DNA of 51,297 nucleotides, taken from the NCBI RefSeq assembly GCF_900111035.1, contig NZ_FOFU01000014.1, forward strand, positions 1-51,297. The letters run 5' to 3'. Each line of letters starts with the position of its first letter. Positions within the stretch are counted from its first letter, which is position 1. Shown here piece after piece: positions 35,881 to 45,383 of this stretch. This stretch comes from Treponema bryantii (GTDB lineage Bacteria > Spirochaetota > Spirochaetia > Treponematales > Treponemataceae). The position numbers and the translations under genes are program-made. Under the pieces are notes generated by a model. It had not been told where the DNA came from, ran no database searches, and saw only the letters and a program-made list of their open reading frames with translations.

Positions 35881-36504
35881 TTAATTCTTACTATTTTTTT
35901 TCTTCAATGCCTTAAGAACAAAGACATTCTCGCGATCGCGCTCTTCAAGAGCACTTTCAATATAAGCCTTAGTCTCCCGCGCCTGCGGAATAATCATCTT
36001 ATCAAGCGCATTTACACGGCGCTGAGTTTTACGGACCTCTTCAGCAAGTCGCCAGACTATCGTTCTTATCGACGCCATTTGCGTAAGCAGAAGCAGCAGT
36101 TCAAAAAAACTGTTGATTGTGGCATCCATATTTGCATCAGTACCGACAAAAGAATAGAACAATTCCTTTTCCGGCATAATAACATCGATAGTCGGAAATG
36201 ACATACCACCGATATTTACACGCTTTTCCGTAAAATCAAAATCATAATGAACTGCATGAGAAATACGTTCAATCTGATCTGCACCGTCAATCATAAGCAT
36301 GCGCTTAAAAGCCGGATAAGCCTTTGCAACAGCTTCATCAATATCCTTTTCCAGAAGCTTTACGCGTTCAACAAGATGCATAAGCTCGCGGACAAGGATT
36401 TCACGTTTTTCTTCGAGGAGCTCGTAGCCGTTTGTTGAAACTGCAAGCTGCTCTTTCATAGCGAGAAGGTTTGATTTTGTCGGTGCAATATTTAACCGTG
36501 CCAC
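35881..36504 (-). CDS. ntpD: V/A-type ATPase subunit D (central stalk)
   Basis: This 207-residue helical rotor subunit couples rotation of the A3B3 head to the membrane ring. The N-terminus (IAPTKSNLLAMKEQLAVSTNGYELLEEKREIL) and the C-terminal helix (TQRRVNALDKMIIPQARETKAYIE) are the standard subunit D signatures. It begins with GTG whose first base is the last base of the ntpB stop, so translation is coupled. It is the last V-ATPase gene of the operon. Confidence 0.94.
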   Translation of the reverse strand: MARLNIAPTKSNLLAMKEQLAVSTNGYELLEEKREILVRELMHLVERVKLLEKDIDEAVAKAYPAFKRMLMIDGADQIERISHAVHYDFDFTEKRVNIGGMSFPTIDVIMPEKELFYSFVGTDANMDATINSFFELLLLLTQMASIRTIVWRLAEEVRKTQRRVNALDKMIIPQARETKAYIESALEERDRENVFVLKALKKKNSKN

Positions 36505-37883
36505 TACTCAGTCTCCGGCAGATACTTTTCGATGAATTCAGGTCTAATTCTTGTGAGTTCTTCTTTTGGAAGTTCGGCAAGAATTTTCCAGCCGATATCG
36601 AGAGTCTGTTCAATTGTGCGGTCTTCGTATTCACCCTGTGCAAAGAACTCTTCTTCAAGGCGTTTTCCAAAATGAAGGTATGCACGGTCGAGTTCGCTCA
36701 ATTCTTCTTCACCAATAATGGCAGCAAGGTTACGGATAGACTTTACCTTCGAGTACGAAGCAAAGAGCTGACTTGAAACATTAGCGTGGTCTTCGCGTGT
36801 CATATCTGGGCCAATACCGTCTTTCATAAGACGGCTGAGGCTTGGAAGACCGCTAACCGGAGGATAGATTCCTTCCTGGAAAAGTTCACGACCAAGTACA
36901 ATCTGACCTTCGGTAATGTATCCTGTAAGGTCTGGAATAGGATGAGAAATATCATCATTTGGCATTGTGAGGATTGGAATCTGTGTGATTGAACCTTCAC
37001 TACCCTTTACACGGCCGGCGCGCTCGTAGAGTTCGGCAAGGTCTGAATAAAGATATCCAGGGTAACCCTTACGACCAGGAACTTCTCCACGGGTTGTAGA
37101 GATTTCACGAAGAGCCTCACAGTAGTTTGTCATATCTGTAAGTACAACAAGTACGTGCATTCCTTTTTCAAATGCAAGATATTCTGCAGCAGTAAGTGCA
37201 CAGCGTGGAGTAATAATACGTTCAATAGAAGGAGCGTCGGCAAGGCTCTGGAACATAACTACGTTTGCAAGTACACCAGACTCTTCAAAAGTGTCTACGA
37301 AGAATTTTGCAACGTCGTATTTAATACCCATGCCGGCAAAAACCATTACGAACTTTTCGTCTGAGTTACGAAGTTTTGCCTGGCGGATAATCTGAGCGGC
37401 AAGCTTGTTATGAGGAAGACCGTTTCCAGAGAAAATCGGCAGCTTCTGTCCGCGTACCAGAGAGTTCATTCCATCAATTGAAGAAATACCTGTCTGAATA
37501 AAGTCTCTTGGATAAATACGCGCATATGGATTCATTGGGTTTCCGTTGACATTGCGCTTTTCGCTGCTTATGATTTCCGGGTAGCCGTCGATCGGTTTTC
37601 CAAGTCCGTTGAAAACGCGGCCAAGAAGTCCCTCACCTACACGAAGTTCAAGTGGCTCGTCAAGGAACTCAAAAGTTGCTTCATCGAGGTCGAGACCAGT
37701 TGTACTTCCGAAGATCTGAACTACAACTGCTTCTTCAGAAATATCGACAACCTTTCCTGTTCGCTTTTCACCGAGGCGGTCGCGTACACAAACGGTCTCA
37801 TTATAAAAAACATTTTCGGTGCGTTTGAGGACAACGATTGGTCCGTCTACAGAAGTAACACCACGATATTCTATTCCCTTCAT
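36504..37883 (-). CDS. ntpB: V/A-type ATPase subunit B (regulatory head subunit)
   Basis: This 459-residue non-catalytic nucleotide-binding subunit of the A3B3 head has its typical signatures: [20 protein letters not shown] at the start, [20 protein letters not shown] in place of a classic P-loop, and [22 protein letters not shown]. It starts 84 bases after the ntpA stop, the one sizeable gap in an otherwise overlapping or tightly packed operon; that gap holds two hairpins. Confidence 0.96.
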   Translation of the reverse strand: MKGIEYRGVTSVDGPIVVLKRTENVFYNETVCVRDRLGEKRTGKVVDISEEAVVVQIFGSTTGLDLDEATFEFLDEPLELRVGEGLLGRVFNGLGKPIDGYPEIISSEKRNVNGNPMNPYARIYPRDFIQTGISSIDGMNSLVRGQKLPIFSGNGLPHNKLAAQIIRQAKLRNSDEKFVMVFAGMGIKYDVAKFFVDTFEESGVLANVVMFQSLADAPSIERIITPRCALTAAEYLAFEKGMHVLVVLTDMTNYCEALREISTTRGEVPGRKGYPGYLYSDLAELYERAGRVKGSEGSITQIPILTMPNDDISHPIPDLTGYITEGQIVLGRELFQEGIYPPVSGLPSLSRLMKDGIGPDMTREDHANVSSQLFASYSKVKSIRNLAAIIGEEELSELDRAYLHFGKRLEEEFFAQGEYEDRTIEQTLDIGWKILAELPKEELTRIRPEFIEKYLPETE

Positions 37884-37910
37884 ACTACTAACTCCAAGGC
37901 GGTAAAGCTA

Positions 37911-37968
37911 AAAATTGCTTCCGCAATTTTTTTAACGCTTTGCTATTTATCACCGGCCGCCAGCGGCC
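37911..37968 (-). other. Two hairpins in the ntpA-ntpB gap
   Basis: On the mRNA strand the first hairpin is GGCCGC/GCGGCC (37968-37955) directly at the ntpA stop, and the second is AAAATTGC-GGAA-GCAATTTT (37930-37911) with a short T run. Together they resemble a leaky terminator or an RNA-stability element inside the operon. Confidence 0.5.
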
Positions 37969-39728
37969 TATCTCAGATACATTCGCTCAACTTCACTCAT
38001 CTGCGAATCAAGACGAGTTTTGATTTCGTTGATTTTGTCCATTTCTTCGTTTTTGTAAACCATTTTGATGCGGACAATTTCATCACAAACTGGAAGAGCT
38101 ACAACCTGTGTAAGAGGAGCACCAGCCTTTATGCAGGCAGCAGCTCTCTTATAATATTCCATCATCAGTTCAAGAATCGCAATCTGCTTATCTGTTGAAC
38201 AGTATTTATCAATATCATCAAAAGCATTCTGCTGAAGGAAGCCGTTCTTTATCATTTCTGCTACGCGCAAAACAAGGCGTTCTGCATCCGGCAGTGCATC
38301 TGGTCCGATAAGGCGGACAATCTGCTGAAGTCTGTTTTCATTTTTCAAAAGCTCAAGAGCTTCCTGACGCAAAGTTCCCCAGAGAGGATTATGAACTTCC
38401 CACCAGTCCTGAACTTCTGAAGCATATTCTGAGTATGAATCAATCCAGCCGATAGCAGGATAGTGACGTGAGTTTGCAAGTTCGCGGTCCAAAGCCCAGA
38501 AACAGCGGATAAAGCGTTTTGTATGCTGAGTAACAGGCTCAGAGAAGTCACCACCCGGAGGCGAAACCGCACCAATAACTGATACTGATCCTTCCTGTCC
38601 TTCAAGACTGATTACACGGCCGGCACGTTCATAGAACGAAGCAAGACGGGTTGGAAGGTATGCAGGGAATCCTTCTTCGGCAGGCATCTCTTCCATACGG
38701 CCAGAAAGTTCACGGAGAGCTTCAGCCCAGCGGGAAGTTGAGTCTGCCATGATTGCAACATGCATACCCATATCGCGGAAGTATTCTGCAAGTGTGATTC
38801 CCGAATAAAGGGAAACTTCACGGGCAGCTACCGGCATATTAGAAGTATTTGCGATGAGGATTGTTCGTTCCATGATAGAACGACCAGTGCGTGGGTCAAT
38901 AAGTTCAGGGAACTCTGTGAGTACCTCTGTCATTTCGTTACCGCGTTCACCACATCCGATATATACGATTAAGTCTGCATCACACCATTTTGCAACGGCA
39001 TGCTGAGTCATTGTTTTTCCAGTTCCAAAGCCGCCAGGAATAGCAGCTGTACCACCCTTCGAAAGTGGGAAGAAAACATCGATTACACGCTGACCTGTAA
39101 TAAGTGGTTCTGTAACACCAAGCTTCTGGCTGTAAGGACGAGGCTTACGAACAGGCCAGTACTGAGCAAGCTGAATCTCTTCATCAAGTTCAGTTACGGC
39201 AATTACGTCGTTTACTGTGTAGTCGCCTGTTCCCTTAAAAATCTTAAGTGAGCGGCCACGTACAGTTGGAGGTACCATAATTTTTTCTGTGATGGACTGA
39301 GTTTCTTTTACAGTTCCAAGCACCATACCAGGTTTTATAGGTGATCCCTCACCTACAGCATCACAGGCATCAAAATGCCATACCTTAGTTTCGTCCAGAG
39401 GCTGAGTGCGTTCACCTGGCAGTAAGAATCCGCCGGAATGTTCATACATTGCCTGAAGAGGACGCTGAATACCATCATAAATATTTCCAACAACACCAGG
39501 TCCGAGGCGCAAAGAAAGAGGACGCTGTGTACACACAACCTTTTCACCGATGTGCATACCAGTATCTTCCTCGTAAACCTGAATTGTGGCATTTCCTTTA
39601 TTCTGACGGATGATTTCACCAATCAGTTTTTTTTCACCTACATCAACTACGTCGTAAAGACCGCAGCCGTCGAGTCCTTCTGCATAAACGATAGGACCTG
39701 AAATGCGGGTAATTTTTCCTTCTATCAT
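37968..39728 (-). CDS. ntpA: V/A-type ATPase catalytic subunit A
   Basis: This 586-residue subunit hydrolyses or makes ATP in the A3B3 head. The P-loop is [20 protein letters not shown], followed by the A-subunit signatures [12 protein letters not shown] and [23 protein letters not shown], and the extra N-terminal non-homologous region that sets A apart from B. The ATG overlaps the ntpE stop by 4 bases. In spirochaetes this enzyme type replaces the F-type ATPase; direction of work and coupling ion are not certain. Confidence 0.97.
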   Translation of the reverse strand: MIEGKITRISGPIVYAEGLDGCGLYDVVDVGEKKLIGEIIRQNKGNATIQVYEEDTGMHIGEKVVCTQRPLSLRLGPGVVGNIYDGIQRPLQAMYEHSGGFLLPGERTQPLDETKVWHFDACDAVGEGSPIKPGMVLGTVKETQSITEKIMVPPTVRGRSLKIFKGTGDYTVNDVIAVTELDEEIQLAQYWPVRKPRPYSQKLGVTEPLITGQRVIDVFFPLSKGGTAAIPGGFGTGKTMTQHAVAKWCDADLIVYIGCGERGNEMTEVLTEFPELIDPRTGRSIMERTILIANTSNMPVAAREVSLYSGITLAEYFRDMGMHVAIMADSTSRWAEALRELSGRMEEMPAEEGFPAYLPTRLASFYERAGRVISLEGQEGSVSVIGAVSPPGGDFSEPVTQHTKRFIRCFWALDRELANSRHYPAIGWIDSYSEYASEVQDWWEVHNPLWGTLRQEALELLKNENRLQQIVRLIGPDALPDAERLVLRVAEMIKNGFLQQNAFDDIDKYCSTDKQIAILELMMEYYKRAAACIKAGAPLTQVVALPVCDEIVRIKMVYKNEEMDKINEIKTRLDSQMSEVERMYLR

Positions 39729-40345
39729 AAATCACCTCCAAACAAGGTGGTTGAAAGCTCTGCTCTGTTAGTATCAAGAAGCTTTTCAATTACTTCATTT
39801 ATTGTAAGCCGGCGGCGGAACTTTTTATCTTCTGATTCAAGAATCATTCCTTCTGGTTTTGAAAGGCCTAAATCTTCCTCAAGTACAAAAGCTCCGAACT
39901 TAGTTTCAGAGCAGGAAAGCAGTTTATCTCCAAGTTTTTTTGAAAGGAACTTCTTTGCGGCATCAGGCGAAAATCCATAAACATAAGCATTAACCTTATG
40001 TTCTGTTTTAAAATCAAAATTGCGTGAAGCCAGTTCAAGTCTTTTTTCTTCTGAAAGTCCTTCCAGATATTTATTGATATTCTGAATAATTGCATTCTGA
40101 ATAAAAGAAACCTTAAAACGTTCTTTTTCAAGTGGAACAACAGCTTTTCTGTCTGTCTCAAAAGAATTAAGCTTATTATTGAAGAAAGCTTTTTTCTCGT
40201 CTGCTGCTTTCTGAATATCAGCTTCAACAGATGCTATAAGAGTTTCACAGTCGCGGTCGGCCTTCTGGAGCATACGCTCTGCTTTCTTGCGCGCATCCGC
40301 CTGAATCTCTTTATCCAAAATATCTGTAGATCGTAATTCCTGCAT
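39725..40345 (-). CDS. ntpE: V/A-type ATPase subunit E (peripheral stalk)
   Basis: This 206-residue peripheral stalk subunit begins at 40345 ([14 protein letters not shown]), one base after the ntpF stop and 6 bases after a GAGG site. The longer frame from 40381 would run 12 residues back into ntpF. The N-terminal half is a long charged helix ([21 protein letters not shown]) that pairs with the subunit at 44078; the C-terminal part is a globular head-binding domain. Confidence 0.87.
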   Translation of the reverse strand: MQELRSTDILDKEIQADARKKAERMLQKADRDCETLIASVEADIQKAADEKKAFFNNKLNSFETDRKAVVPLEKERFKVSFIQNAIIQNINKYLEGLSEEKRLELASRNFDFKTEHKVNAYVYGFSPDAAKKFLSKKLGDKLLSCSETKFGAFVLEEDLGLSKPEGMILESEDKKFRRRLTINEVIEKLLDTNRAELSTTLFGGDL

Positions 40346-40346
40346 T

Positions 40347-40679
40347 CTAAACCTCAACACCCACGGCTTCTTTAATTGCATCAGAAAGGGTCTTTTTACC
40401 CTTTAGATGTCCGTTTAAGCCGGGCACTTCTACTATCAGAGGAAATTTTCCTGTTTTCTGCCAGGCGATTTCTTCGTCCTCAATCTGACTTGCGGCCTGT
40501 TCTGTTAATATTAGAACACGCGGAATTTCTCCAGACGGAACATTTACAATTCCACCCTTTCCTGTAACACGATTAAACGCATCTAAAACTTCGGCACGGG
40601 TTTCGGCAGCAATTCCATCAATTCCAGTCAGTTTAAAGGCAAGGACAATTTCTCGCTCGCCAATAATATAAAATTTCAC
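40347..40679 (-). CDS. V/A-type ATPase subunit F (rotor tip)
   Basis: This 110-residue protein has the small alpha/beta fold of subunit F, called NtpG in Enterococcus. MKFYIIGEREIVLAFKLTGI and the phrase RVLILTEQAA followed by PLIVEVPG are the family marks. It caps subunit D and regulates rotation. The start is GTG with no clear ribosome site, 15 bases after ntpK. Confidence 0.9.
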   Translation of the reverse strand: MKFYIIGEREIVLAFKLTGIDGIAAETRAEVLDAFNRVTGKGGIVNVPSGEIPRVLILTEQAASQIEDEEIAWQKTGKFPLIVEVPGLNGHLKGKKTLSDAIKEAVGVEV

Positions 40680-40694
40680 TTGCGCTTTTTCTGG

Positions 40695-41003
40695 TTATTT
40701 GAACAGAATAAGAACACCTACGAGCATTCCCCAAAGACAAATACCTTCTGCAAGACCAACGAATGGAAGAGCCTTTCCTGAAAGCTCTGGATTCTCGCTC
40801 ATTGCCCCCATTGCAGCAGCACCAATTTTACCTACAGCCATACCACCAGCAAGACAAGCAAGACCAACGGCAATTGCAGCTGCGAGATATTTGATAGCAC
40901 CAGCGGCAGCAGCACCACTTGCAGCAGCAGCTTCAGCTTCCTGAGCGAACATTGCAGCGCCCATTCCAAGAATTGTAAGGAAAGAAACGAATCTCTTTTT
41001 CAT
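40695..41003 (-). CDS. ntpK: V/A-type ATPase ring subunit K (c), single hairpin
   Basis: This 102-residue proteolipid forms the ion-carrying ring. It has an N-terminal signal-like segment (MKKRFVSFLTILGMGAAMFA), an alanine-rich linker, then two membrane helices: GLACLAGGMAVGKIGAAAMGAM and VGLAEGICLWGMLVGVLILF. The ion-binding carboxylate is E86. Many V-type K subunits are a fused double hairpin of about 150 residues, whereas this is a single hairpin like F-type c. The residue after the glutamate is glycine, not the Ser/Thr usual in sodium-type rings, so the coupling ion is unclear. Confidence 0.9.
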   Translation of the reverse strand: MKKRFVSFLTILGMGAAMFAQEAEAAAASGAAAAGAIKYLAAAIAVGLACLAGGMAVGKIGAAAMGAMSENPELSGKALPFVGLAEGICLWGMLVGVLILFK

Positions 41004-41018
41004 AAAAAAACTCCTATA

Positions 41019-43016
41019 TTATTCGATTTCAAATTTGAAAGGTTTAAATTCTCTACCAGTCTCATGGAAGAACTTGCTGAAGAATTCGTAATACTGAAGA
41101 CGTATTACCTGAATTGCAACAATCATTCCTTCAAGAACTATAATCAGTGCATTACCTGCAATCAAAACAATGATTCCGCCTATAGTTCCCTGACCACCTA
41201 CCATTTCGGTGAGAGTCAGAATTGTAAAGTTCAGAACCGCGTGAGAAAGAGCAAATGCGCCGACACGTACAAAACTTACTGTGTTTGAAAGATAGCCTGA
41301 AATTACTTCAATCAGCTCAACTGCACCTGAAATGATGTAAGTTCCAAAACCGTTTTCAAACAGAGGCTTTTCATGATTAGCTGCACGCTCAAAAGGTTCT
41401 GCAAAGGCAGCAAAGAAAAGCGAAACTAAAATTATGATGATATCGTAGGCAGCAACTGCATGCTTTGCAAGAACAATGCGAAGAACAAGTGCAATTACAT
41501 ACCAGAAGAATACTGCACCAGCAAGTCCGTTTTTACCAAGGAAGGCCTCTGCAAAACACTTGCGGGAAATATTATTGATGATATTCAGTAAAAGTCCACA
41601 GGTATTGATTACAAAACCAATTGCAACAGCAACACCAAACACACCAAACATTACATAAATTGATTTAGGATCTGCTGAAGGCATGAGCTTTAAAATTGGA
41701 GCACGAGGAGTACCAAACAGACCTGTTACCCACTCTGCAAAAGGTTCAAGAACAGTTTCAGTTCCGAAGAACTCGCCTGTCAAAAGTCCCATAATCGAAC
41801 TTGAAATACCGATGGCCATAAAAATCGGAGCAAACTTATTCCAGCCTCCCACTTTAATAACATTCAAAGCCATCAGGATTCCGGCAATAAGGAAAACAAG
41901 GCCCTGACCACAGTCACCGAACATAATTCCAAAGAGGATTGTAAAGAACACTGCAACAAATGGAGTCGGGTCTATTGCTCCATAAATTGGAGAACCATAA
42001 GAGAAAATCATTCTCTCAAAACTCTTTACAAACTTTCCGTGCTGGAGCTTTACAGGAACCTGCTCCTTACCCGACATTACGCTAGGTACTTCAAAAGGTT
42101 CATAGGCTCGGATTGCTATACGGCCCTCGGTGAGTTCGTCGAGGCCTTTCATATAATTTTCAGTCTCGGCAGATGGAATCCAGCCGGTGATTCGGTATAC
42201 GAGCTCGGTAGATTCAAGGCGTGATGTAATTGCTTCAATCTGAACTGCAATTGTAAAACAGCCGAGAAGATGCTCTAACTGAGCTTTATGAGTTTCTGCG
42301 AAATTTGCTTTTTCAGTAATCAGTTCTTCAAGAGCCTTATCTGCTTCAGCCTTCTTTTCTTCAAGACCTTTAAGAGCAGACTCGGGCACTCCCTTAAAAT
42401 CAGAAGGAACTTCCAGCTCTACAAAGTTATGATTCTTAAGCTCTGCATCCAGAGCAAAACGGCCCTTCTTAGAAGAAGCAACGAGAACATGAGAAGAATC
42501 ATTTCCAAGTTTAATAACAACAGCAGAACCTTCAAGACGATCCTTCAAATCTTCATACTGATTTTCCGGAATACGACCAATTCTCAAAGACAAGAATGAA
42601 AGGTGTTCAAGTTCAGAATAAGAAACCTTAAGATTTGAAAAAGCCTGAGCCTCTTTATAAGCATCGTTTACTTTATGAGCTTCATCTGTAGCTTCTGCGA
42701 TTCTTGTTTTAAGGTCTGTAAAAGCAGCAATTAAATCTGCAGCCTTTTTACGGTCTTCATCACGAGGAGCGCTGCAATCTTTTATTCCCTTAAATTCTCC
42801 TTCATAACCAAGCTCTGTATATGCCTTAGTAAGGCTCTCATAAAACTGAGAATCAATATTCAAAGTTTCTTCGTTAGCAGATTCACCTGAAGAAGAATCT
42901 TTCAACTTTGTCTGAAACTGGAAATTTTCTTTTTTACCTATGTATTCGATTACAGATGAAATATCATTCTTAAGAACCATAAGCTCAAGAAGCTTCATCT
43001 CTGCTGTTCTAGCCAT
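41019..43016 (-). CDS. ntpI: V/A-type ATPase subunit I (membrane stator)
   Basis: This 665-residue protein has an N-terminal cytoplasmic half with long helices that anchor the peripheral stalks, and a C-terminal half with seven or eight membrane segments forming the ion half-channels. FFTILFGIMFGDCGQGL and the tail HAVLNFTILTLTEMVGG with LQYYEFFSKFF are standard subunit I motifs. The start overlaps the ntpC stop by 8 bases and has GGAGG directly upstream. Confidence 0.94.
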   Translation of the reverse strand: MARTAEMKLLELMVLKNDISSVIEYIGKKENFQFQTKLKDSSSGESANEETLNIDSQFYESLTKAYTELGYEGEFKGIKDCSAPRDEDRKKAADLIAAFTDLKTRIAEATDEAHKVNDAYKEAQAFSNLKVSYSELEHLSFLSLRIGRIPENQYEDLKDRLEGSAVVIKLGNDSSHVLVASSKKGRFALDAELKNHNFVELEVPSDFKGVPESALKGLEEKKAEADKALEELITEKANFAETHKAQLEHLLGCFTIAVQIEAITSRLESTELVYRITGWIPSAETENYMKGLDELTEGRIAIRAYEPFEVPSVMSGKEQVPVKLQHGKFVKSFERMIFSYGSPIYGAIDPTPFVAVFFTILFGIMFGDCGQGLVFLIAGILMALNVIKVGGWNKFAPIFMAIGISSSIMGLLTGEFFGTETVLEPFAEWVTGLFGTPRAPILKLMPSADPKSIYVMFGVFGVAVAIGFVINTCGLLLNIINNISRKCFAEAFLGKNGLAGAVFFWYVIALVLRIVLAKHAVAAYDIIIILVSLFFAAFAEPFERAANHEKPLFENGFGTYIISGAVELIEVISGYLSNTVSFVRVGAFALSHAVLNFTILTLTEMVGGQGTIGGIIVLIAGNALIIVLEGMIVAIQVIRLQYYEFFSKFFHETGREFKPFKFEIE

Positions 43017-44052
43017 TCACTCCTCCTTGCGGCTGACCTGCATCGTAAAGACCGACTGCATCCATAGCCTCTTCGGGATTCACATTTAATCTTATACTTT
43101 CAACAGCTGTACGTATACAGCTTAATTCAAAATTCTTCATTTTATACCAGCCGATAATCGAGCATGGATCATTAGGGAACTGGTAAAAAAGCTTACTTGC
43201 TTTTCTGTTGATTTCCATGCGGTTACGGCGTTCAATCCAGATTGGATCTATCTGCCATACCTGTCCATCCACATGAGGATTTACAAGTGACGCATATTTC
43301 CAGTTACTCCAAGGTTCATATTCATCAAGCGGCCAGTCCAAGATTTTAAGGGCAGGAGCTGCGACCGGGTCTGAATGACCTGGCTTATCTGTAACATAAA
43401 TCAGATTGCTGATAATATCTTTATTCTTCATATTGTAGAAAAGTCTTAAGCGTAATACCCAGACAATATTCTTAATGATGAATTCCTGACGATAAATATC
43501 CAGCAGTGCCTCGCTTGCCTCTCCTTTTTCACTCTGAGCAGAATCCCACAAATGCCGGCATACCTGAATATCAATTTTGAATTCAAGTTTCTGCTGTTCA
43601 TGAATTGCTGGTATTTTATTATACCATGAAAAAACTGTTCCTTTTGTGATTTTTTTTATATCAGGCCATGCTTTACTATTCAAAGAAGAATATTTTCCTA
43701 AATCTATGAGCTTTGGACAATTCTGCTCACCTTTACAAAGAGAAGCACCTATTTCCTTAAGATTTTCACCTTCAAAAAGCAAAAGCTGATTTATAAGGAC
43801 TGGTTCAGGCTTATCGTAGGCATCAATAAATTTAATATAACTTGTAATAAAATCAGAAAAAGCTTTCTCTTCAATCTGCTGAGAAAGCAAAACTTCTGGA
43901 ACAAGCGGAGGCTGTGTTTTAAAAAGAAGTGTCCACAACTCTCCAAGGCTTTTAGCATTGAAAAGCTGATATGCACGTTTTGCAGTAAAAGATTTTCCTA
44001 AGATTCCGTTGGCTTTAGCAAAAACAAAGGCATCTGCACCACTCTTATCCAT
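43009..44052 (-). CDS. ntpC: V/A-type ATPase subunit C (d/AC39 family)
   Basis: This 347-residue protein fits subunit C, the socket joining the rotor stalk to the K ring, by position and by patterns such as ADAFVFAKANGILGKSFTAKRAYQLF, ENLKEIGASL and KNIVWVLRLRLFYNMK. The sequence is more divergent than other subunits, so this call rests partly on its place between the stalk gene and ntpI. It starts 25 bases after the upstream stalk gene. Confidence 0.8.
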   Translation of the reverse strand: MDKSGADAFVFAKANGILGKSFTAKRAYQLFNAKSLGELWTLLFKTQPPLVPEVLLSQQIEEKAFSDFITSYIKFIDAYDKPEPVLINQLLLFEGENLKEIGASLCKGEQNCPKLIDLGKYSSLNSKAWPDIKKITKGTVFSWYNKIPAIHEQQKLEFKIDIQVCRHLWDSAQSEKGEASEALLDIYRQEFIIKNIVWVLRLRLFYNMKNKDIISNLIYVTDKPGHSDPVAAPALKILDWPLDEYEPWSNWKYASLVNPHVDGQVWQIDPIWIERRNRMEINRKASKLFYQFPNDPCSIIGWYKMKNFELSCIRTAVESIRLNVNPEEAMDAVGLYDAGQPQGGVNG

Positions 44053-44077
44053 AACGGTACTCCCGAATCAGACCTGC

Positions 44078-44392
44078 TTATGAAAAAATAAGCTTGTCCA
44101 GCAGCGATGAAAAAGCCTCGGAATTTTGAGGTTTTGCAGCGAAAGACTCCTTATAAGTCTCTATATCTTTATTATATTTATCTTCGATTTGTTTATGATT
44201 ATTCTGATATTCAGATTCAAGTTTTGAAGCCACTTCATCATAACGGGCTTTGTATTCTGAATTATATTTTGCGCGGGCTTGTGAGAGGCGTCTCTCTGCT
44301 TCCATTGCTGCGTCATTTATAAGCATCGACGCATTTTTTTCTACTTCAAGCAGATGATTGATGGCATCAATTTCAGTATTGTTTTCAGCCAT
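44078..44392 (-). CDS. V/A-type ATPase peripheral stalk subunit (G/H, NtpF-like)
   Basis: This 104-residue protein is almost entirely charged coiled coil (LEVEKNASMLINDAAMEAERRLSQARAKY), the hallmark of the stalk subunit called H in archaea and NtpF in Enterococcus. It pairs with subunit E to form a peripheral stalk. It is the first ATPase gene of the operon, with AGGAGG before the ATG. The call depends on composition and position rather than a catalytic motif. Confidence 0.82.
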   Translation of the reverse strand: MAENNTEIDAINHLLEVEKNASMLINDAAMEAERRLSQARAKYNSEYKARYDEVASKLESEYQNNHKQIEDKYNKDIETYKESFAAKPQNSEAFSSLLDKLIFS

Positions 44393-44431
44393 ATTACACG
44401 CCTCCTAAAACGGTAGTTGGACTTATTGAAA

Positions 44432-44902
44432 CTACATTTCCATAGACTCTATAAGTTCATAAACTTCCTGCGAAGTTTTTGCCTGTAAAACATTTTTTAC
44501 AAAATCTGGATTACTAACTAATTGAAGTATATCACGAAGCACATCCAGATGTGTTTGTGTATCTTTTTCTTCAAAAAGAATTTCAAAAATAACATTTACT
44601 ACAGGATGTTCAGGATTAGTCTCTGGTTCAGGAGATTCAAATTCGATTCCCTGACGGCTGATTCCTATCGCAACCAGAGTGTCCCCCGCAGAACTGCATA
44701 ATGCATGGGGAACCGCAACGTAAGGAAATACAGCAGTACTCATCTTCTCTTCCCTTGTAATAAGGGCATTCATTGCTTCCTTTCTGTTTAATTCAGGATG
44801 CTTAGCAACCAGAACTTCCAGAAGCTCTGCAAAAGATTCTTCTTTTTCTGAACTTTCCAGAGCAACCTTAATTGAAGAAGGAGTGATGAAACTGCTGAGC
44901 AT
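44432..44902 (-). CDS. ptsN: PTS EIIA-domain protein (PtsN/EIIA-Ntr type)
   Basis: This 156-residue phosphocarrier domain has the conserved histidine H66 in YVAVPHALCSS, preceded by REEKMSTAVFP, and the EIIA-type ending (TSQEVYELIES). No transporter domain is attached, so it is probably regulatory, receiving phosphate from NPr/HPr. Treponemes are known to keep PtsN-like proteins without a complete sugar PTS. It lies between secG and the ATPase genes, which hints at a link between PTS state and energy coupling; that link is inference. Confidence 0.85.
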   Translation of the reverse strand: MLSSFITPSSIKVALESSEKEESFAELLEVLVAKHPELNRKEAMNALITREEKMSTAVFPYVAVPHALCSSAGDTLVAIGISRQGIEFESPEPETNPEHPVVNVIFEILFEEKDTQTHLDVLRDILQLVSNPDFVKNVLQAKTSQEVYELIESMEM

Positions 44903-44912
44903 TCAACGCCTC

Positions 44913-45245
44913 TTATTCAGCAGCTTCTGATTCAGTCCACCAATCGCTTGCTGCAGATTCAGAAGCAGTATCAGTAGCTTCAACTGATGTAGGAACGAGC
45001 TCCTTATCAAGCTTTGGCTTTTTGTTTACAAGAGCAAGGCCCAAAGAAAGAGCAAAGAACAAGAAAACCAATACGAAAGTTGTTTTGGTAAGAACACTTC
45101 CAGAATGAGAACCGAATGCAGCAGTTCCACGACCGCCAAGAAGTCCCATTCCGTTTTCACCGTCGTCCTGAATTGAAACAAGCAAAACCAGCAAAAGACA
45201 AACGATTACAAAAAATACCAGAAGAACAACACCAATTGTACCCAT
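44913..45245 (-). CDS. secG: Protein translocase subunit SecG
   Basis: This 110-residue membrane protein assists SecYEG export. It has two membrane helices around the conserved cytoplasmic loop (VSIQDDGENGMGLLGG, GSVLTKTTFVLVFLFF). The acidic, serine-rich C-terminal tail (SESAASDWWTESEAAE) is unusual for SecG but common as an extension in this group of proteins. It is first behind the promoter at 45289-45317 and 10 bases ahead of ptsN. Confidence 0.92.
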   Translation of the reverse strand: MGTIGVVLLVFFVIVCLLLVLLVSIQDDGENGMGLLGGRGTAAFGSHSGSVLTKTTFVLVFLFFALSLGLALVNKKPKLDKELVPTSVEATDTASESAASDWWTESEAAE

Positions 45246-45288
45246 AATTTATTTCTCCAAAAATTTTTAATCAAATAAAGTGTATTAT

Positions 45289-45317
45289 ATTTTAGTGAAA
45301 ACCGGGGTGTTCGTCAA
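45289..45317 (-). promoter_or_regulatory. Promoter of the secG-ptsN-V-ATPase gene train
   Basis: On the minus strand TTGACG (45317-45312) and TAAAAT (45294-45289) are 17 bases apart; a TATAAT overlaps just downstream (45289-45284). No other promoter of this quality was noticed before ntpD. Confidence 0.6.
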
Positions 45318-45333
45318 TTGTTAAATCCCCATT

Positions 45334-45369
45334 AAAAAAAGAGGTCGCCGTAAGACAACCTCTTTTTTT
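45334..45369 (-). terminator. Terminator of the three-gene envelope operon
   Basis: AAAAAAAGAGGT pairs with ACCTCTTTTTTT around a short loop, 15 bases after the stop of the large lipoprotein gene. A T run follows on the minus strand. Confidence 0.8.
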
Positions 45370-45383
45370 AGCCTTTATAAGGA

